A stretch of DNA of 64,000 bases, taken from contig CM053146.1 in assembly GCA_028571685.1 (NCBI GenBank), forward strand, positions 110,087,431 through 110,151,430, written 5' to 3'. Shown piece by piece: positions 13,501-26,862 of the stretch (position 1 is the stretch's first letter; each line of letters opens with the position of its first letter). The DNA is from Heterohyrax brucei. Its lineage: Eukaryota; Chordata; Mammalia; Hyracoidea; Procaviidae. The notes under the pieces were generated by a model, which saw nothing but the letters and a program-made list of their open reading frames with translations, made no database searches and was not told where the DNA came from. A program made the position numbers and the translations under genes.

Positions 13501-14110
13501 GCCCTGTGCAGTATCGCTATGAAGGTGGAGCACTGGTCCCCAAGGACTCACCGCTATTTAAGAGGAGAACAGGCACTCAGTAAGGCCATGGTGCTGTGCT
13601 TTCTGAGTGCAGGTCTCTCACAGCTTGGGAAGGATTGGGGTCTCCCCTGGCCTGTTCCCCAGACTCCTGCAGCAGACCAAGGTACACATGCACCTGCTAA
13701 GTCTTGGGCAGAGAAGCCATTCCATTTTGTCCCGACCTATGGGCAGTTTCAACCCACCTCTTCCAGGAATCTGTGTCACTTTGGTGGGTCCAGGAACCCC
13801 CCCAAGTAAATTTGCTACTTAGAAATGAGTCATTCATAGGCTCAGAAGAGGGAAGGAAGGGCAGCATCAGATGAGTCCATTAAACAGAAAGGAATGGTAC
13901 AGGAGAGTCTTCTCAGCAATTGCAGTGGGTTAGATCCAGGAAAGCTGGTTAGAAAGCTGGGAGAGGTTGTTGCTGCCCATTTCTGTCCATCAGAACCAGA
14001 AAAGCCAGGAACTCGACAGATCTCACCTGTATTAGCTGTCCCTGGAGCGGACACCACTGAGTGCATCGTTCCACTTGCACTCTGCTCTTGGTAGCCAGTA
14101 AGTGTGCACG

Positions 14111-14141
<31 letters not shown>

Positions 14142-17100
14142 AAGCTCCCCTGCCAAAAGAAATCCTTCTCAGGAATAAAGCAGTTGTCCTAAACTCCCTA
14201 GTCAACTGGAGTCAGATGAACCTGAGAAATTCCAGGACCTGCTACATACTAGCTGTGTGACATTAAGCCAGTTATTTAACCTCTGTGAGCCTCAGCCCAA
14301 TCATAAAATGAAAACAACAATGACTCTCTCAGGACTGATGGGGATAAATGAGATACAAACACAAGGAAGGCGCTTGGCAGGATTCTTGGCACACTCTGGA
14401 TGCTATTCAGGGGTAGCCCCAGGAGCTCTCAGAAACCCCTACTCTGAGGGCTGTCATTATTCTGGTGGGCAGAGTAAGACTCCCTTGTCTTCTGGGTCAC
14501 GTTCCTCTTAAGGTCCAGCGTAAACAATCTACAAAGAGGTGCAAGAAGGTTAAATGCCAGGCCCACACTCCTGGGTGGGACCAACGGCTGGCACATAAGA
14601 AGGCCCAGCCGGCTACCCCTCATCTGTGTGGATGGCTGCCTTCTGCAAAACTACAACCTACTCTCTGCCGTCTCTCTAACTCACAGTCAGCCAGCTTTGC
14701 ATCCCACCCCAAAAGGCATCTGTTATGGATTGAATTGTGTCACCAAAAAATATGTATTTAAGAGCTAACTCCTATACCTGTAAATATGACCCAGTTTTGA
14801 AATAAGAGGTTTCTTTTGTTATGTTGGAAAGGCCAGTGGTGTAGTGGTTAAGTGCTATGGCTACTACCAAAAGCTCAGCAGTTCAAATCCAGTAGGCACT
14901 CCTTAGAAATTCCATAGGACAGTTTGTGTCCTATAGGGTCTCTATGATTGGAATCAACTCTGATGGCAAATGGTTTTGGGTTTGGTTTTTGTTATGTTGA
15001 CGAGGGCCTATCAGAGGAGGGTGGCTTCTGAAGCCAATCACTTCTGAGTTACAAAAACAGATGAGACACAGGGACACAGACATGGGGAAGAAGACAACAG
15101 ACGGCGGGGACAGATGCCAGGAACACCAAGGAGTGCTAGCAGTACTAGAAGCTAAGACAGACAGAAGAGGACTTTCCCCTAGAGCTAGTTCCTAAATTCA
15201 CACTTTTAGTCTCCTATACTGAGAGAAAAGGAGTTTCTGTTCTTCAAAGCTACCCACTTGTGGTGTTTCAATTGTGACAGCACCGGGTACCTCACACCCC
15301 AAACCAAACCCACTGCCACTGAGTTGATTCTGACCTACAGGGACCCTATGAGACACAGCAGACCAGCCCTACAGAGTTTCCAAGACTGTAAGTCTTTACG
15401 GAAACCGCCCATCACATCGTTCTCCCACATAGCAGCTGGTGAGTTGGAACCATGAACCTTTGAATTAAAAGCTGAGCACCTGGACTGCCGCACCAGCCCA
15501 GCTACTTGTACCTCAGATAGTATATTTACAGGAAGCAGTAACTCGAAGTCCTCAGTTGAACAGCCTCCAGCTTCCCAGAGTTCTAAATTGATGTACCTAA
15601 GAATTACCTGGCTAGGAGCTAAAGCATGTTATTTCAGGTCAGCAGATGACTCACAAACCAGCTGAAAGTCTATCCTTTAAAACTGGGTGTGAGAAGCACT
15701 GCCATTAGAGGGAGTCAAAAGACCCACCAGCAGTAAATACTCTTTATGAACACTTACAAACCCCAAATTCCTCAGAGTCAATCCTGGGCCTCCAGACATC
15801 CCCACAAACTCAAGTCTTAATGTATTCTTCCTCCTCCTAGAAAGAAAAATGCCACTCTTCCATTCATTCATGTAGCAGGCACATATTTGGTGTGTCTGTG
15901 GTTTGGATCTGCTCTCAGTTCTTTACAGGACAAAAAGATAACTAGGGGTAGGTGTCCTTCTTTGGTGAGACCCTCGAGAAGAGCTGGTAGTTGCTACATA
16001 AGACTGAGTCCAGAGAAGGGTGATTGATCCTTCCTAGGCAGAGAGGAGAAACCTGCAGGGAAGCTTTCAGAGAACGAGACTAAGAAAGCTGAAGACTGGG
16101 AAGGCAGGTAAGGAACAGGACAGAGGAGGAGCAAGCCCGGAAGAGAGCACAGCATGACCAAGGACAACAGCAAGCAAGGAGCAGCGGTGAGGCTGGTCTC
16201 AGAGGCAAGCTGGAAGTGGCAGGGATGAAGCTGGACAAGCGGGAAGAGGCCAAATCCCCAAAACCAGCTGCTGTGGACTCAACTATGAGACATAGGAGCC
16301 TCATCTGTGTCACAGCAGAACGGTGTTCCAAGGGGTTTTCACAGCCTGAGTTTTCAGAAGTAGGTCTTTCTTCTGAGACACCTCTGGGTGCACATGAACT
16401 TGCAATCTTCAAAGTGCCTTAAGCACTGGCACTACCCAGGGGACTCCCTGAGTCGCAAAAGGCCTCGTGGATTATAGTAAGGAGCCAGACTTTCCCTTAA
16501 GCAATGCGGAGCTTCTGCCCAAGGTGAGTCCTTCTCTCCCTCATGATTTCATTCAAATGTCACTCTGGAGACCCTTCCCTGAGCTCCACAGAGGTTAGAG
16601 CCGTCCTCCCAGGTCCCCCAGAGCCCTTCACGCCACATGCGTTGTCTCACCAACCAGTCTGCACTACACTGACTTGACTTCCAGTCTGTCTCCCCACCAA
16701 CTGTGAGCAACTTCAGGAAGGACCCCACCTTACTCATATTTACATATCCATCTGAGCACAGCTTTGGCCCAGTCCTTTAAAACAGTGAATGAACTAGTTT
16801 AGGGGCCAGTCAAAGGCTTAATCAAGGGAAAGAGGAACCAATACAACTCCAGAGTGATGCAAAGAAGTTCCTTCTAAAGCCAGGTTCCTAAGTAGGAATG
16901 TTCTTGACAGGTGACTTCTGTGCACACAGAACTAGGTTCAAAATCCCCCCGGGAAAGCTTGCCTGTCTGATCCCTGCGTAAGAGTGGTGTCTCACTAACT
17001 CATTCTTTATACTGAACCTCACTAGAAGCCTGCTTGCCCTGAGCAGTACATTCTGCATTGTTTTACCAGGCAGCTGCACTCGTTCACATCTACACAGATG

Positions 17101-20100
17101 GGTCCGTGTTGGTCACACATGGAGGCAACGAACTGGGACAAGGTATTCACACCAAAATGCTCCAGGTAAAATCATTTCATTAAATTCATTCAATCTCACT
17201 ATACATTGTTGGCCTGATTGACATTTAGGGCTCATCTTTTAGGCTAATGACAACTCCCTGTACTCGAAACCCTAGGATCCTGAGTAGTTAGTTGAAAAGC
17301 TTCTTATACGTCAACTAGAACGGCTGAGGTGGCAGAAGTCTCCTACATGTGCAAACACCCCTGGAGCTTGGCAAGGGTTTATGGGTGAAGTTAGTCAAGT
17401 CTCCACTAATGAGCTGGTGGAGCCCCAAAGAGGCCTGACTGGACAGGGTTTCTAATGTTTATTTTCACAAGAATGGACTAACACTTCATCATTGTCATCG
17501 TTTAATAATTTCAAAAGGATTTTAACATGAAAAAAGTAGGCAATACCATCTCAGGGGAAAAACACAATGTTAAATTGAATAAACATAGTAATAAATTTAC
17601 TGGGTTATCATAGGGCATATCTGTTGTTTTTGACTATCCAGGCCTTAGACCCTTTGAAACACTAAAGCTCTCACATCCCATATAGTCCTGAAGGAGTCCT
17701 CAATCCCAGGCCTGTTAGTCCCTTCCTCCTCTTTACACCTATACCTGCCACAGGCACAGGCACAGAACTCACACCTAGCCAACAATGATTCCCAGACCTC
17801 CCTGGCTGCAGGAATTGGGTCCAAGAAGAAGATACAAGACTTAAGCAAGGCCAATCAGGTCCTTTCCTGGGTGAAATGTAGATGCTGGGCAACAGAAACT
17901 ACCTTTCCCCTGAAGTTATTTATCCAGGCATTGCAGGCAAGGGGTCACAGAGGCTAATGCTCTTGAGTCATGTACAAAATTACTGCACTCCTGGAAATAA
18001 TATGAACAACACAGAGAGAAAAGAAAATATGACACATCATAAAGCCCCTCAGTACAGACCAACCTGATCCAACCTGATTCTAGCTCCACCTCTTCTTCAC
18101 AGTTATATCAACCAATAAATTCTCTCACCATCTTCAAAAAGCAATAGATTGTTCTCTTTTTTCTGTCATTTTGCATCTTTACGGCAAAACTTAATCATTG
18201 AATGGTATTAGTCTGAAGACTGAAATTTGGAAACAGGAAAGATACATATCAGCAGAAATCTTGAAAAGATGTTTTTGCAAAAAAAAAAAAAACAGCTTAT
18301 TTTTTCCCTTCTTTCCCTCTTTTTCATTTCCTTCCTCTTCACCTCTTTTTGATCACACATTCTAATTGCCATATATTTGTCTCCTAGAGAAAACTCAAGG
18401 ACAGAAACAGAGAAAAATAAACAGAAAATACCAGCAAAATATATGCAAGCAGGAACAAAGAAGAAAAGAGGGAAGAAGCTCAGGCTAAGATGGGAGAGGG
18501 GGCAAGGGAGATGACAGCTTGTTGGGATCTCTCCAAGTTCCCATGACACTGGACAGCATTAGATTCTGGACCAAACACTGAGTCAATCAGTCAGATACAT
18601 TTTCTGTCCCTTTTTTCCCCTACTACTGTCACCAAGTCTGAACGTCTCAACTTGGCCTGTCCCCCTAAACTTGTCAGAAACCCACCAAACCAAGCGCACT
18701 GCCATGGACTTGATTCTGACTCGCAACAACCCTACAGCACAGAGTGGGACTGTCCCATAGGCTTTCCAAGGAGAGCCTGGTGGACTCAAACTGCTCACTT
18801 TTTGGTTAGCAGCTATAGCCCTCAACCACTATGCCACCAGGGTTTACCTACACATGTGAAACTTCAGAGATAGGATCTCTTTAACATCCCGGATGCAGTA
18901 GCTGAATTCGAAAGGAAGAATCGTATGGATCATGACCACAAAATTGTTAAAAGAATCGGCATGGGGCCCTGCCGAAACAGTGGTTTGATATTTGTAAGAC
19001 ATATTATTTTATTATTTTAGAAAAGACCGTAGATGTAATTTTTAAAATACCTTTTTTCCATTATTAAGAAAAATAATGACTTCATTCTTCCTAGCAGTCC
19101 TTGCCAGACTTGAAACTATTTACTTTTCTCATAGGTGGCCAGTCGAGAATTAAAAATACCCATGACTTACATGCACATCTGTGAGACAAGTACAGCAATG
19201 GTGCCTAATACAGTTGCCACGGCAGCCTCCATAGGTTCAGACGTCAACGGCAAAGCCGTGCAGGTGATTCCTCTTGCCTGGCTTTCTCCTGTGCACTTTT
19301 TCCACACTTCTGGTTTTTCTTAGCAGAATACAGGCACAGAGCAGTCATCCCTGTCATTAAGCATATGTATTGTTGTTAATTGCCATGGAGTGGATATCAT
19401 TGATGGCAACCCATGTGTATAAATTGAAAAAAAAATAACCAAGAAAACAAATGCACTGCCTTAGAGTCCATTGTGACTCATAGCAACCCTACAGGACAGA
19501 CTAGAACTGCTCCATAGAGTTTCCAAGGGGCACCTGGTGGATTCAAACTGCTGCCCTTTTGGTTAGCGGCCATAGCAGTTATCCACTATGCCTCTAGGGT
19601 TTCCGTGTGTATAGGACACCCAAAATGCCTGAAGAGTCTCAGTTAAATTAAGTATATAATAATTTGGTCTTCATCCCTGGTTCCTGCGAGGTAACCTCTA
19701 AATCCTTGCAATTTCCAAGTGATAGAAGTGTCTTTGTTATTTTGCTTTATTACTGCACACCTGATATTACGCTAATGAGGTAACTCACAGTAGTGCCCCT
19801 CCATGGATTACACTGGGTAGGAACTGCCTACAGGTGAAAGACTAACCTTGTGATTGGAGAGTTCAGGCTTTGAGCTACATGGCATCAGCCTGACCTCAAG
19901 GGAAAAGAGAGGGACAGAAAATGGGGTTCAATCACATGGTCAACAATTCAGTCAACCATGCCTATGTAATTAAACCCTGATGAAAACGCTGGACACTAAA
20001 GCTTGAATAAGCTTTACTGGTTGGCAATACACTGCATGTTGTCATACATTACAATGCCAGGAGGGTAATATATCCTGAAGACAAGGAAGTTGCATGTTTG

Positions 20101-23100
20101 AGACTCCCCTAGACCTTGTCCTATGCATCTTTCTCTTTGGCTCTGTTTGTTTGCTATAAAAAACTGCAGTAGTACGTATAATGCTTTCCTGAGTTCTATG
20201 ATTCATACTAATCAATTATCAAACCTGAAGAAGTAGAGAGACTCCTTGAATTTGTAGCCAGCAGACCAGAAGTGAGGGTGGGATGGGGGTCCCCGAGCTT
20301 GAAGCTGGTGTTTGAAGGGAGGACAGTCTTATAGAAGACTATGCCCTTAACCTGTGATGTCCATTCTTAATCTGTGCAGTTGCTGTCAGAAGTCACTACA
20401 GAAGACTAACCTGAGGTGACAAATAGAACCAGAATATGAGGGATCAAACATAACGGAGGGTCTCTTTTAGAGGGAGTGTTCAGCCATTCAAGAACCCAGA
20501 TAATGGTAGTCCCGCCACGTTCAACATGTGGCTTTCAAGGCTGGCCTTCCAGTTAGCATGGAGCAGCGTGTGGGAGACTCTGGGTCAGACTTGGAAGTGA
20601 CGCAAGTTACCTCTGGTAATTCACTAGCAGACCCTGTCTCAGGGCACGCCTGACTGCAAGGGAGGGTGGGAAACACAGAATAGTAGGAAATTAAAAGCCC
20701 AGCTACTATGGAAGAAGGGAGAACGGATTTTAGCAAGGAAACACTCTTCTCCAGCCCCAGGGGACACAAGAAAAAATCTGGGTGCTAAACACAGAGCAGA
20801 GCTGTGCAACTCCAGTGCTGTCATCAGTGGCATTTTACCAGAATGCCCACAGTTTTTCTTTGTATTTATGTTCTACATTTGTTTTGTTTTTGTTTAGTGC
20901 TCCATTTTCACTAGCTCAGAATAGATCCCTGGCTCCACATTCCTTCTTTCAAATATCTGATTTCATGTGCTTTGGGTGGTGCAGTCTATTTGTCAGTACT
21001 TTGGTTCAGTTTTTCCATTTTGACACTGTGGGGAGGCATATTCCTCCACTTCCAGGGCATTGTACTTATGCCCCCAACAGGAATGAGTTTCAGATCATTT
21101 TGGTCTTTGTGGGCCACATTTTAGAGATTTTCACTCAGAACAATAGCATGGGGAACCTCAAATTCATGAGATCCAGTTTTAACTAGGGTCAAACACAGGA
21201 GAGGAGTATTCCATGAACGTTTCTTAAAACCAAACAATAGTTTAGCGTAGCTAGTAAAAAATGTCTGCCTTGATTTTAAGAACTATCTACATAGAATCAA
21301 ATTGACAAGAGCAACTCAGAAGAATAGACAAGAACCTTAGGGGGCAGTGAGTTTACGTTAATGTGGAGGAACAACTCAGAAAAAGAGGGTGAGCATGGTT
21401 GCAAAACTTGAAGAATGTCATCAGTGTCACTAAACTGTACATGTGGAAACTACTGAATTGGTGTATGTTTTGCTTGTATATTCTCAACCCAAAAATAAAT
21501 AAAATTTAAAACAAAAACAAGAACAGAGGAGGAACAGCTCAGGGTATATGGGTTTTGTCAGCCTGAAGCAAGGGTTAAACCTTCTAGGGTATTGAGTTTA
21601 AGGTTTATGTATCAAGGATCAGAAACTTTATAGATCTAGGTTCTTACAAAGAAAGTCTAAGTAAGCCAAGGTCTTCATTGCATGCAGTTGGATGATGAAG
21701 GACTGGATGAATTAACAGAGGGATGGACAGAGAGTTAAACTGTGTTCCAGAACCAAAGGGAGACAACATGTCAGCACTGCAAATTAAAAACCAGAAATGT
21801 GGCTGAAACTAGTGTTTGGACTGATTATTTGAATGGCTGGGAAACACAGAAGCTATGGATCACACATGTAGGAACACAAAGAAGAAATTTAAAACACGAA
21901 TATCCTAAGAAAGAGAACATAAGAGCAAAGATTCACCTGAGTCCATGTGTTCACAGAAACTAAACCAGAAAGAAAAAAAAAAAAATTCCTCCACTAACTA
22001 ATACCATTCCCAAGGGGAGGGACTGTGCTTTTATCATCTCAGTGTTCCCCACTGTATCAGCAACAAGACCCTCATAAGCATCTGCTGACCTAATCAATTA
22101 TCAGTGACTCTTCTTTCACATAAATCCTATTCATCTGGTTCTTCTCTAAAATGGTTTCTCTTCTTTACACTTTCAAGAATGCTTGTCAGATCCTTCTGAA
22201 ACGCCTTGAGCCCATCATGAAGAAAAATCCAGAAGGCACATGGAAAGACTGGGTAGGTGTCCTACTCCATTTGTTAGTATGAACGAGACAACAGTCCAAA
22301 CCAGTGTTGGGAGAGAGCCACGGCAGCGCATGGACACTACACAGAGACACTTGTTCTAAGTGTCACAGTGATATAGTTATGTCTCATGCTGCTTTCCTGG
22401 CTCTAGGGGTTTCTGCAAAAGGAGAGGCTCACCCAACAGTGAGAAGGCTGGTCCATGACCTGTACCTAGTATGTCTGAAGAGATGTTCCTGGGTAACACA
22501 AATGGTTAGTGGTCTGCCAATGGAAAAGTCAGAGATTTAAGTCAACTCAAAGGTATCTCAGAAGAAAAACCTGGTGATTTACTTCCAAAAAAAAATCAGT
22601 CATTGAAAACCCTGTGGAGCATAGTTCTATTCTGACACATGTGGGGTCACATGTGTCAGGATCTACTTGATGGCAAGTGGTTAACTGGGTATGTGTGGAG
22701 ACAGCATACAGGGAACAACAGTTGCTGCAAAGGGGAATGGAGGTGCACGACGAGTACCCAGAAGGTCTCATTCACCCTTCATGAGTCGGAAGGAGGAGCA
22801 AAAGAGCAAGCATTCCTAAGGCACAAAGAAAGGTTGATGTTTGAGGGTTAAAAAAAAACAAAAAACCACTGCCATCAAGCCAATTCTAACTCATGGTGAC
22901 CCTATAGGACAGAGCAGAACTGTTCCACAGAGTTTCCAAGGAGCACCTGGTAGATTTGAACTGCTGACCTTTTGGTTAGCTGACATAGCACTTAACTACT
23001 ATGCCATCAGGGTTTCCTGTTTGAGGACAGGAAGGAAGAAAACTACAAGACCTAGTTATTACTGAATTTGTCTCAAGGGAAATAATTCACTTAACCCAAC

Positions 23101-26100
23101 CTTATAGTTTTCTATGTTTTATTTCATTAGAACGGTTATTTATCACATATACTTCCTAGAGTTCTAACATTTTAGAAACGAAGGTTCAAATACTAATATT
23201 CGAAGCCCCAAATTCTAAAAATTTAGAATCAATCTCTTGTATCATCATATGTAGAAGTTTATTTTGTTTTTCAATCCAGACTTCTAAAGTCAATCAGAAA
23301 GAAAATGTTCGTGTATCGGTTCAGGGAACATGTATGATGATTATTTCTACTATTAACAGCAGAGTACCAGAAACAATTATAGATGTCAATATTAAAATAT
23401 GGAATATTTTTATCCATCAGATGGTATATTTATTTTAACTAAATGTGCCCATTCTGCAGATAGAAGCTGCATTTGAACAAAGGATCAGTCTTTCAGCCAC
23501 TGGATATTTCAGGTAAAAATTGCAATAATATTTTGACTTAACTGAGAAAATATGAAGTAACTCAATTCCTCTGGTTCCCTTTATTTGTAAAATCAAAAGT
23601 TTTACTATATGATCACTGGGTCCCTCTTAGGCCCCAAATTCTGATTACACATAGGTCTTGAAGCTATATGCAAAGAAATATTAAATAATAGTATAACCCT
23701 AAAACTACAATAACTCACTGCCATCCAGTCAATTCCCACACATAGCAACCCTACAGTATAACCCCACAGAGTTAAATTAAAAAATATGTATTTTGATTTG
23801 CAATAGCTATTTGCTTTTTTGACTATCTTCTATTGTATTAAGAAGATATTAAAAGAGTTTTATAAGATGGAAACTCTCTGCCAACCAAAAGGTCAGCAGT
23901 TCAAATGCACCAGGCACTCCATGGAAACTCTCTGGGACAGTTTTATTCTGCCCTACAGGATCACCATGAGTGGGAACTGACTTGATGGCGGTTGGTTTGG
24001 TTTAGTGGTAAAATGGTGAAGCAGTCACTGCTAACCCAAAGGCGGGCAGTATGAACCCACGAGCCAATCTGCAAGCGGGGATGGGGAAGACGGCTGATGA
24101 CCTGCTCCGTAAAAATTACAGTTGTCCTAGAAGGTCCCTATGAGCAGATTCAACTCCGTGATACACAACAAAATATTATTATTATCATTGCAACTCAGTT
24201 TTACAAATCTCCCTCCCTTTACTATTCAGCCTTTCTATTTTGAAACTCCCTTGCTGTGCAAAAGGAGGTGAGTGGGCTGATAATCACTAATCACCATTTA
24301 CAGTTATCTGTCAGGAGAAATCCCTCAGTAAATGAACATTAATTGAATGAAGTATATGATATTAATTTTAATTTGAGTGAGACAAACCACTAAACCAAAT
24401 CAATAAGCACACACATAAAAAGTAAAACAAATCACAGATCATCACAATTAAGGAAGGAAGTACCAGCCCAGCCTAGTGCTCTGTACAGTGACTTCTATAT
24501 TCCCGAGTCCAGTTACCCAAGAGAACAAACCATCACTCTAGCCAGGTATATCTTCCATTATATGTTAATATATTGCATTTCCAGCCGATACATCAGGCTC
24601 CTAGGAGTTAAACCTTAAACCTACTGCCAAGTTGATTCCAACTTACAGCGACCCTGTAGTTAGGTAAGCACAATTTGGGGTCCCTCTGGGAACACTGATC
24701 AGTATCAGCTGATGTTTTCATTGTGCAGAGCTATAGCTGAAACCCCAGACCACTAAGATACAGACATACTGTTAGGTCTTGCAGCACAAGGAGTATCCTC
24801 TTTCAAATGGAGGCAAAAGATGGTGCTGCTGTAACTAACTAGGTTATAAACAGAATTTATCAGCTGAAATGAGGTTAAATAAAAAATAATAATGCATTGC
24901 TGTCAAGTCAATTCCAACTCATAGCAACTGAGTAGAACTGCCCCATAGTTTCCAAGGAGCACCTGGTAGATTTGAACTAACCTTTTGGTTAGCAGCTGTA
25001 GCACTTAACCACTACACCACCAGGGTTTCTGAGATTAAAAGGCAGTTGAAATAAACATCCATAAAATAAAACACTACTATGAAACTATGACACTTTTCAA
25101 ACGAATCAACAATGTTTGCATCCCCAAGGCAAAGGGTTTTATTTCTTTCATCAGGGGCTACAAGGCTTTCATGGACTGGGAGAAAGGGGAGGGAGACCCA
25201 TTTCCTTACTATGTCTATGGAGCCGCCTGTTCTGAGGTGGAAATTGACTGCCTTACTGGAGCTCATAAGGTAAGTCAAATCCAGCATTTCTACTGGCAGG
25301 TTAAAACAACAACCACCAAAAATTATGTTCTGCATTAAGTAGTCCAATTTCATGAAGTAATACTTAGACGGTAGGAATAAAATTCTTCCAATTCCATGGG
25401 ACTGTCTCAGAACGCAGCCTTATTCTACATTTCCACTTAAAAAGTAAAGGTGTTGGTCAAGAAAGAATTGCTCATGTCAGCCTGAAGTGTATTAAGTATC
25501 CACCCATGTCAATGGAAATTTTTATTCCACTTAGACGACAAAATGACATCTTGAAGTTTTTCCAAAAAAAGGATCCATTCCTAAAGAAAGGATGATGAGT
25601 TACCCAGTCTAAAGGAATAGGTAACTTAGAAACATTTTAAAACACACAGCCGTATGCTGATGTTTCTCCAAAGAGAATCATCTCAAAGGTACTACTGACT
25701 TCTAAATATATAGACATAGTAGCGAGAATAACTTTCACGTTTTCTATGTAAATGAACATCCAGGATACCTCCTATTGAAACTATCCACTGTCATCAATAG
25801 TAACCCTACAGAACAGAGTAGGTCGCCCCACAGGGTTTCCAAGAAGCCCCTGGTAGATTCCAAATGCCGACCTTTTGGTTACCAGATATAACTCTTAACC
25901 ACTGTACCACCAGAGTGTCCACTGTACTTTGAGGGCTCCAATATTGAAAAGAGTCATATTTAACTAGAAGTTAACAACTTGCACCATTAAGTATAAACCC
26001 AAAGCATCAAAACTATGGATATACTCCAGGCATCATCCTTGGAACAAAGAGATTAAGAAGCCTTATATACAGTATACAATAACCCCAAATGTAATAAATT

Positions 26101-26830
26101 GTGAGTGGACAGAATGGATCTATAACACATCTAAATTCCATATGTAAATGATTCCAACATCACCTTGAGCCACCTTGCCCACAATCAGTCAATTTACATA
26201 GAATAAAAAGCACTTGGAAAATACTGACCTGTAAATCTTATCAAAATCTCACTACTCCATTGTTGGTTAATTTGTCTACCATATACATAAGTAAGATTTA
26301 AAAATACAGTAAATGAAGTGATATTCTGGAAACCAGTGGCCCTCACACTCAACTCAGTTTCATCTTTGGGACACATATTCAGCTTCCATTTTCATTCTTG
26401 ATCATTTTTTGAAGCAAACTTCTGAAATTAGGATCAAAGATTTTTCATAAGTTTATTTTCAAACAGTGATTTTTTTATTGTAATTAAATCTTACAATCCA
26501 AGTCAATTTGCAGTATAAAGCCCTGAGCACATGCCCTATGCCAACCCTGTGACAGCATCCTCTTCCTTTGTACTCTGTACTTCCAGTGCATTCAACCAAC
26601 ACTCGTCCCCTCCTCACCACCCTCTCCTCTCCCTTCTACTAAGAGACTAGTTGGACAGCCTCATATATACATTAAGCCAAGAACTACACACACCACCTGC
26701 ATGACTCTATGTCCATAGTTCAGTCCAATGTTGGCCTGTTTCAGCTGGTTTCAGCTCTGCGCTAGCAATGCTCTCAGGGGACCCTGCAGGTCAGTGATTT
26801 CTATTTTTCACAGTGTGGCACCCATAGAAA

Positions 26831-26862
<32 letters not shown>

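Noticed and set aside
18873-18990. Short open stretch that reads like a conserved peptide (around [16 protein letters not shown])
   Set aside because: About 40 codons, no recognised family, no splice context matching the AOX frame.
20782-21186. 134-codon open frame in an AOX intron
   Set aside because: Hydrophobic low-specificity composition and no splice or promoter signals; likely chance in AT-rich DNA.
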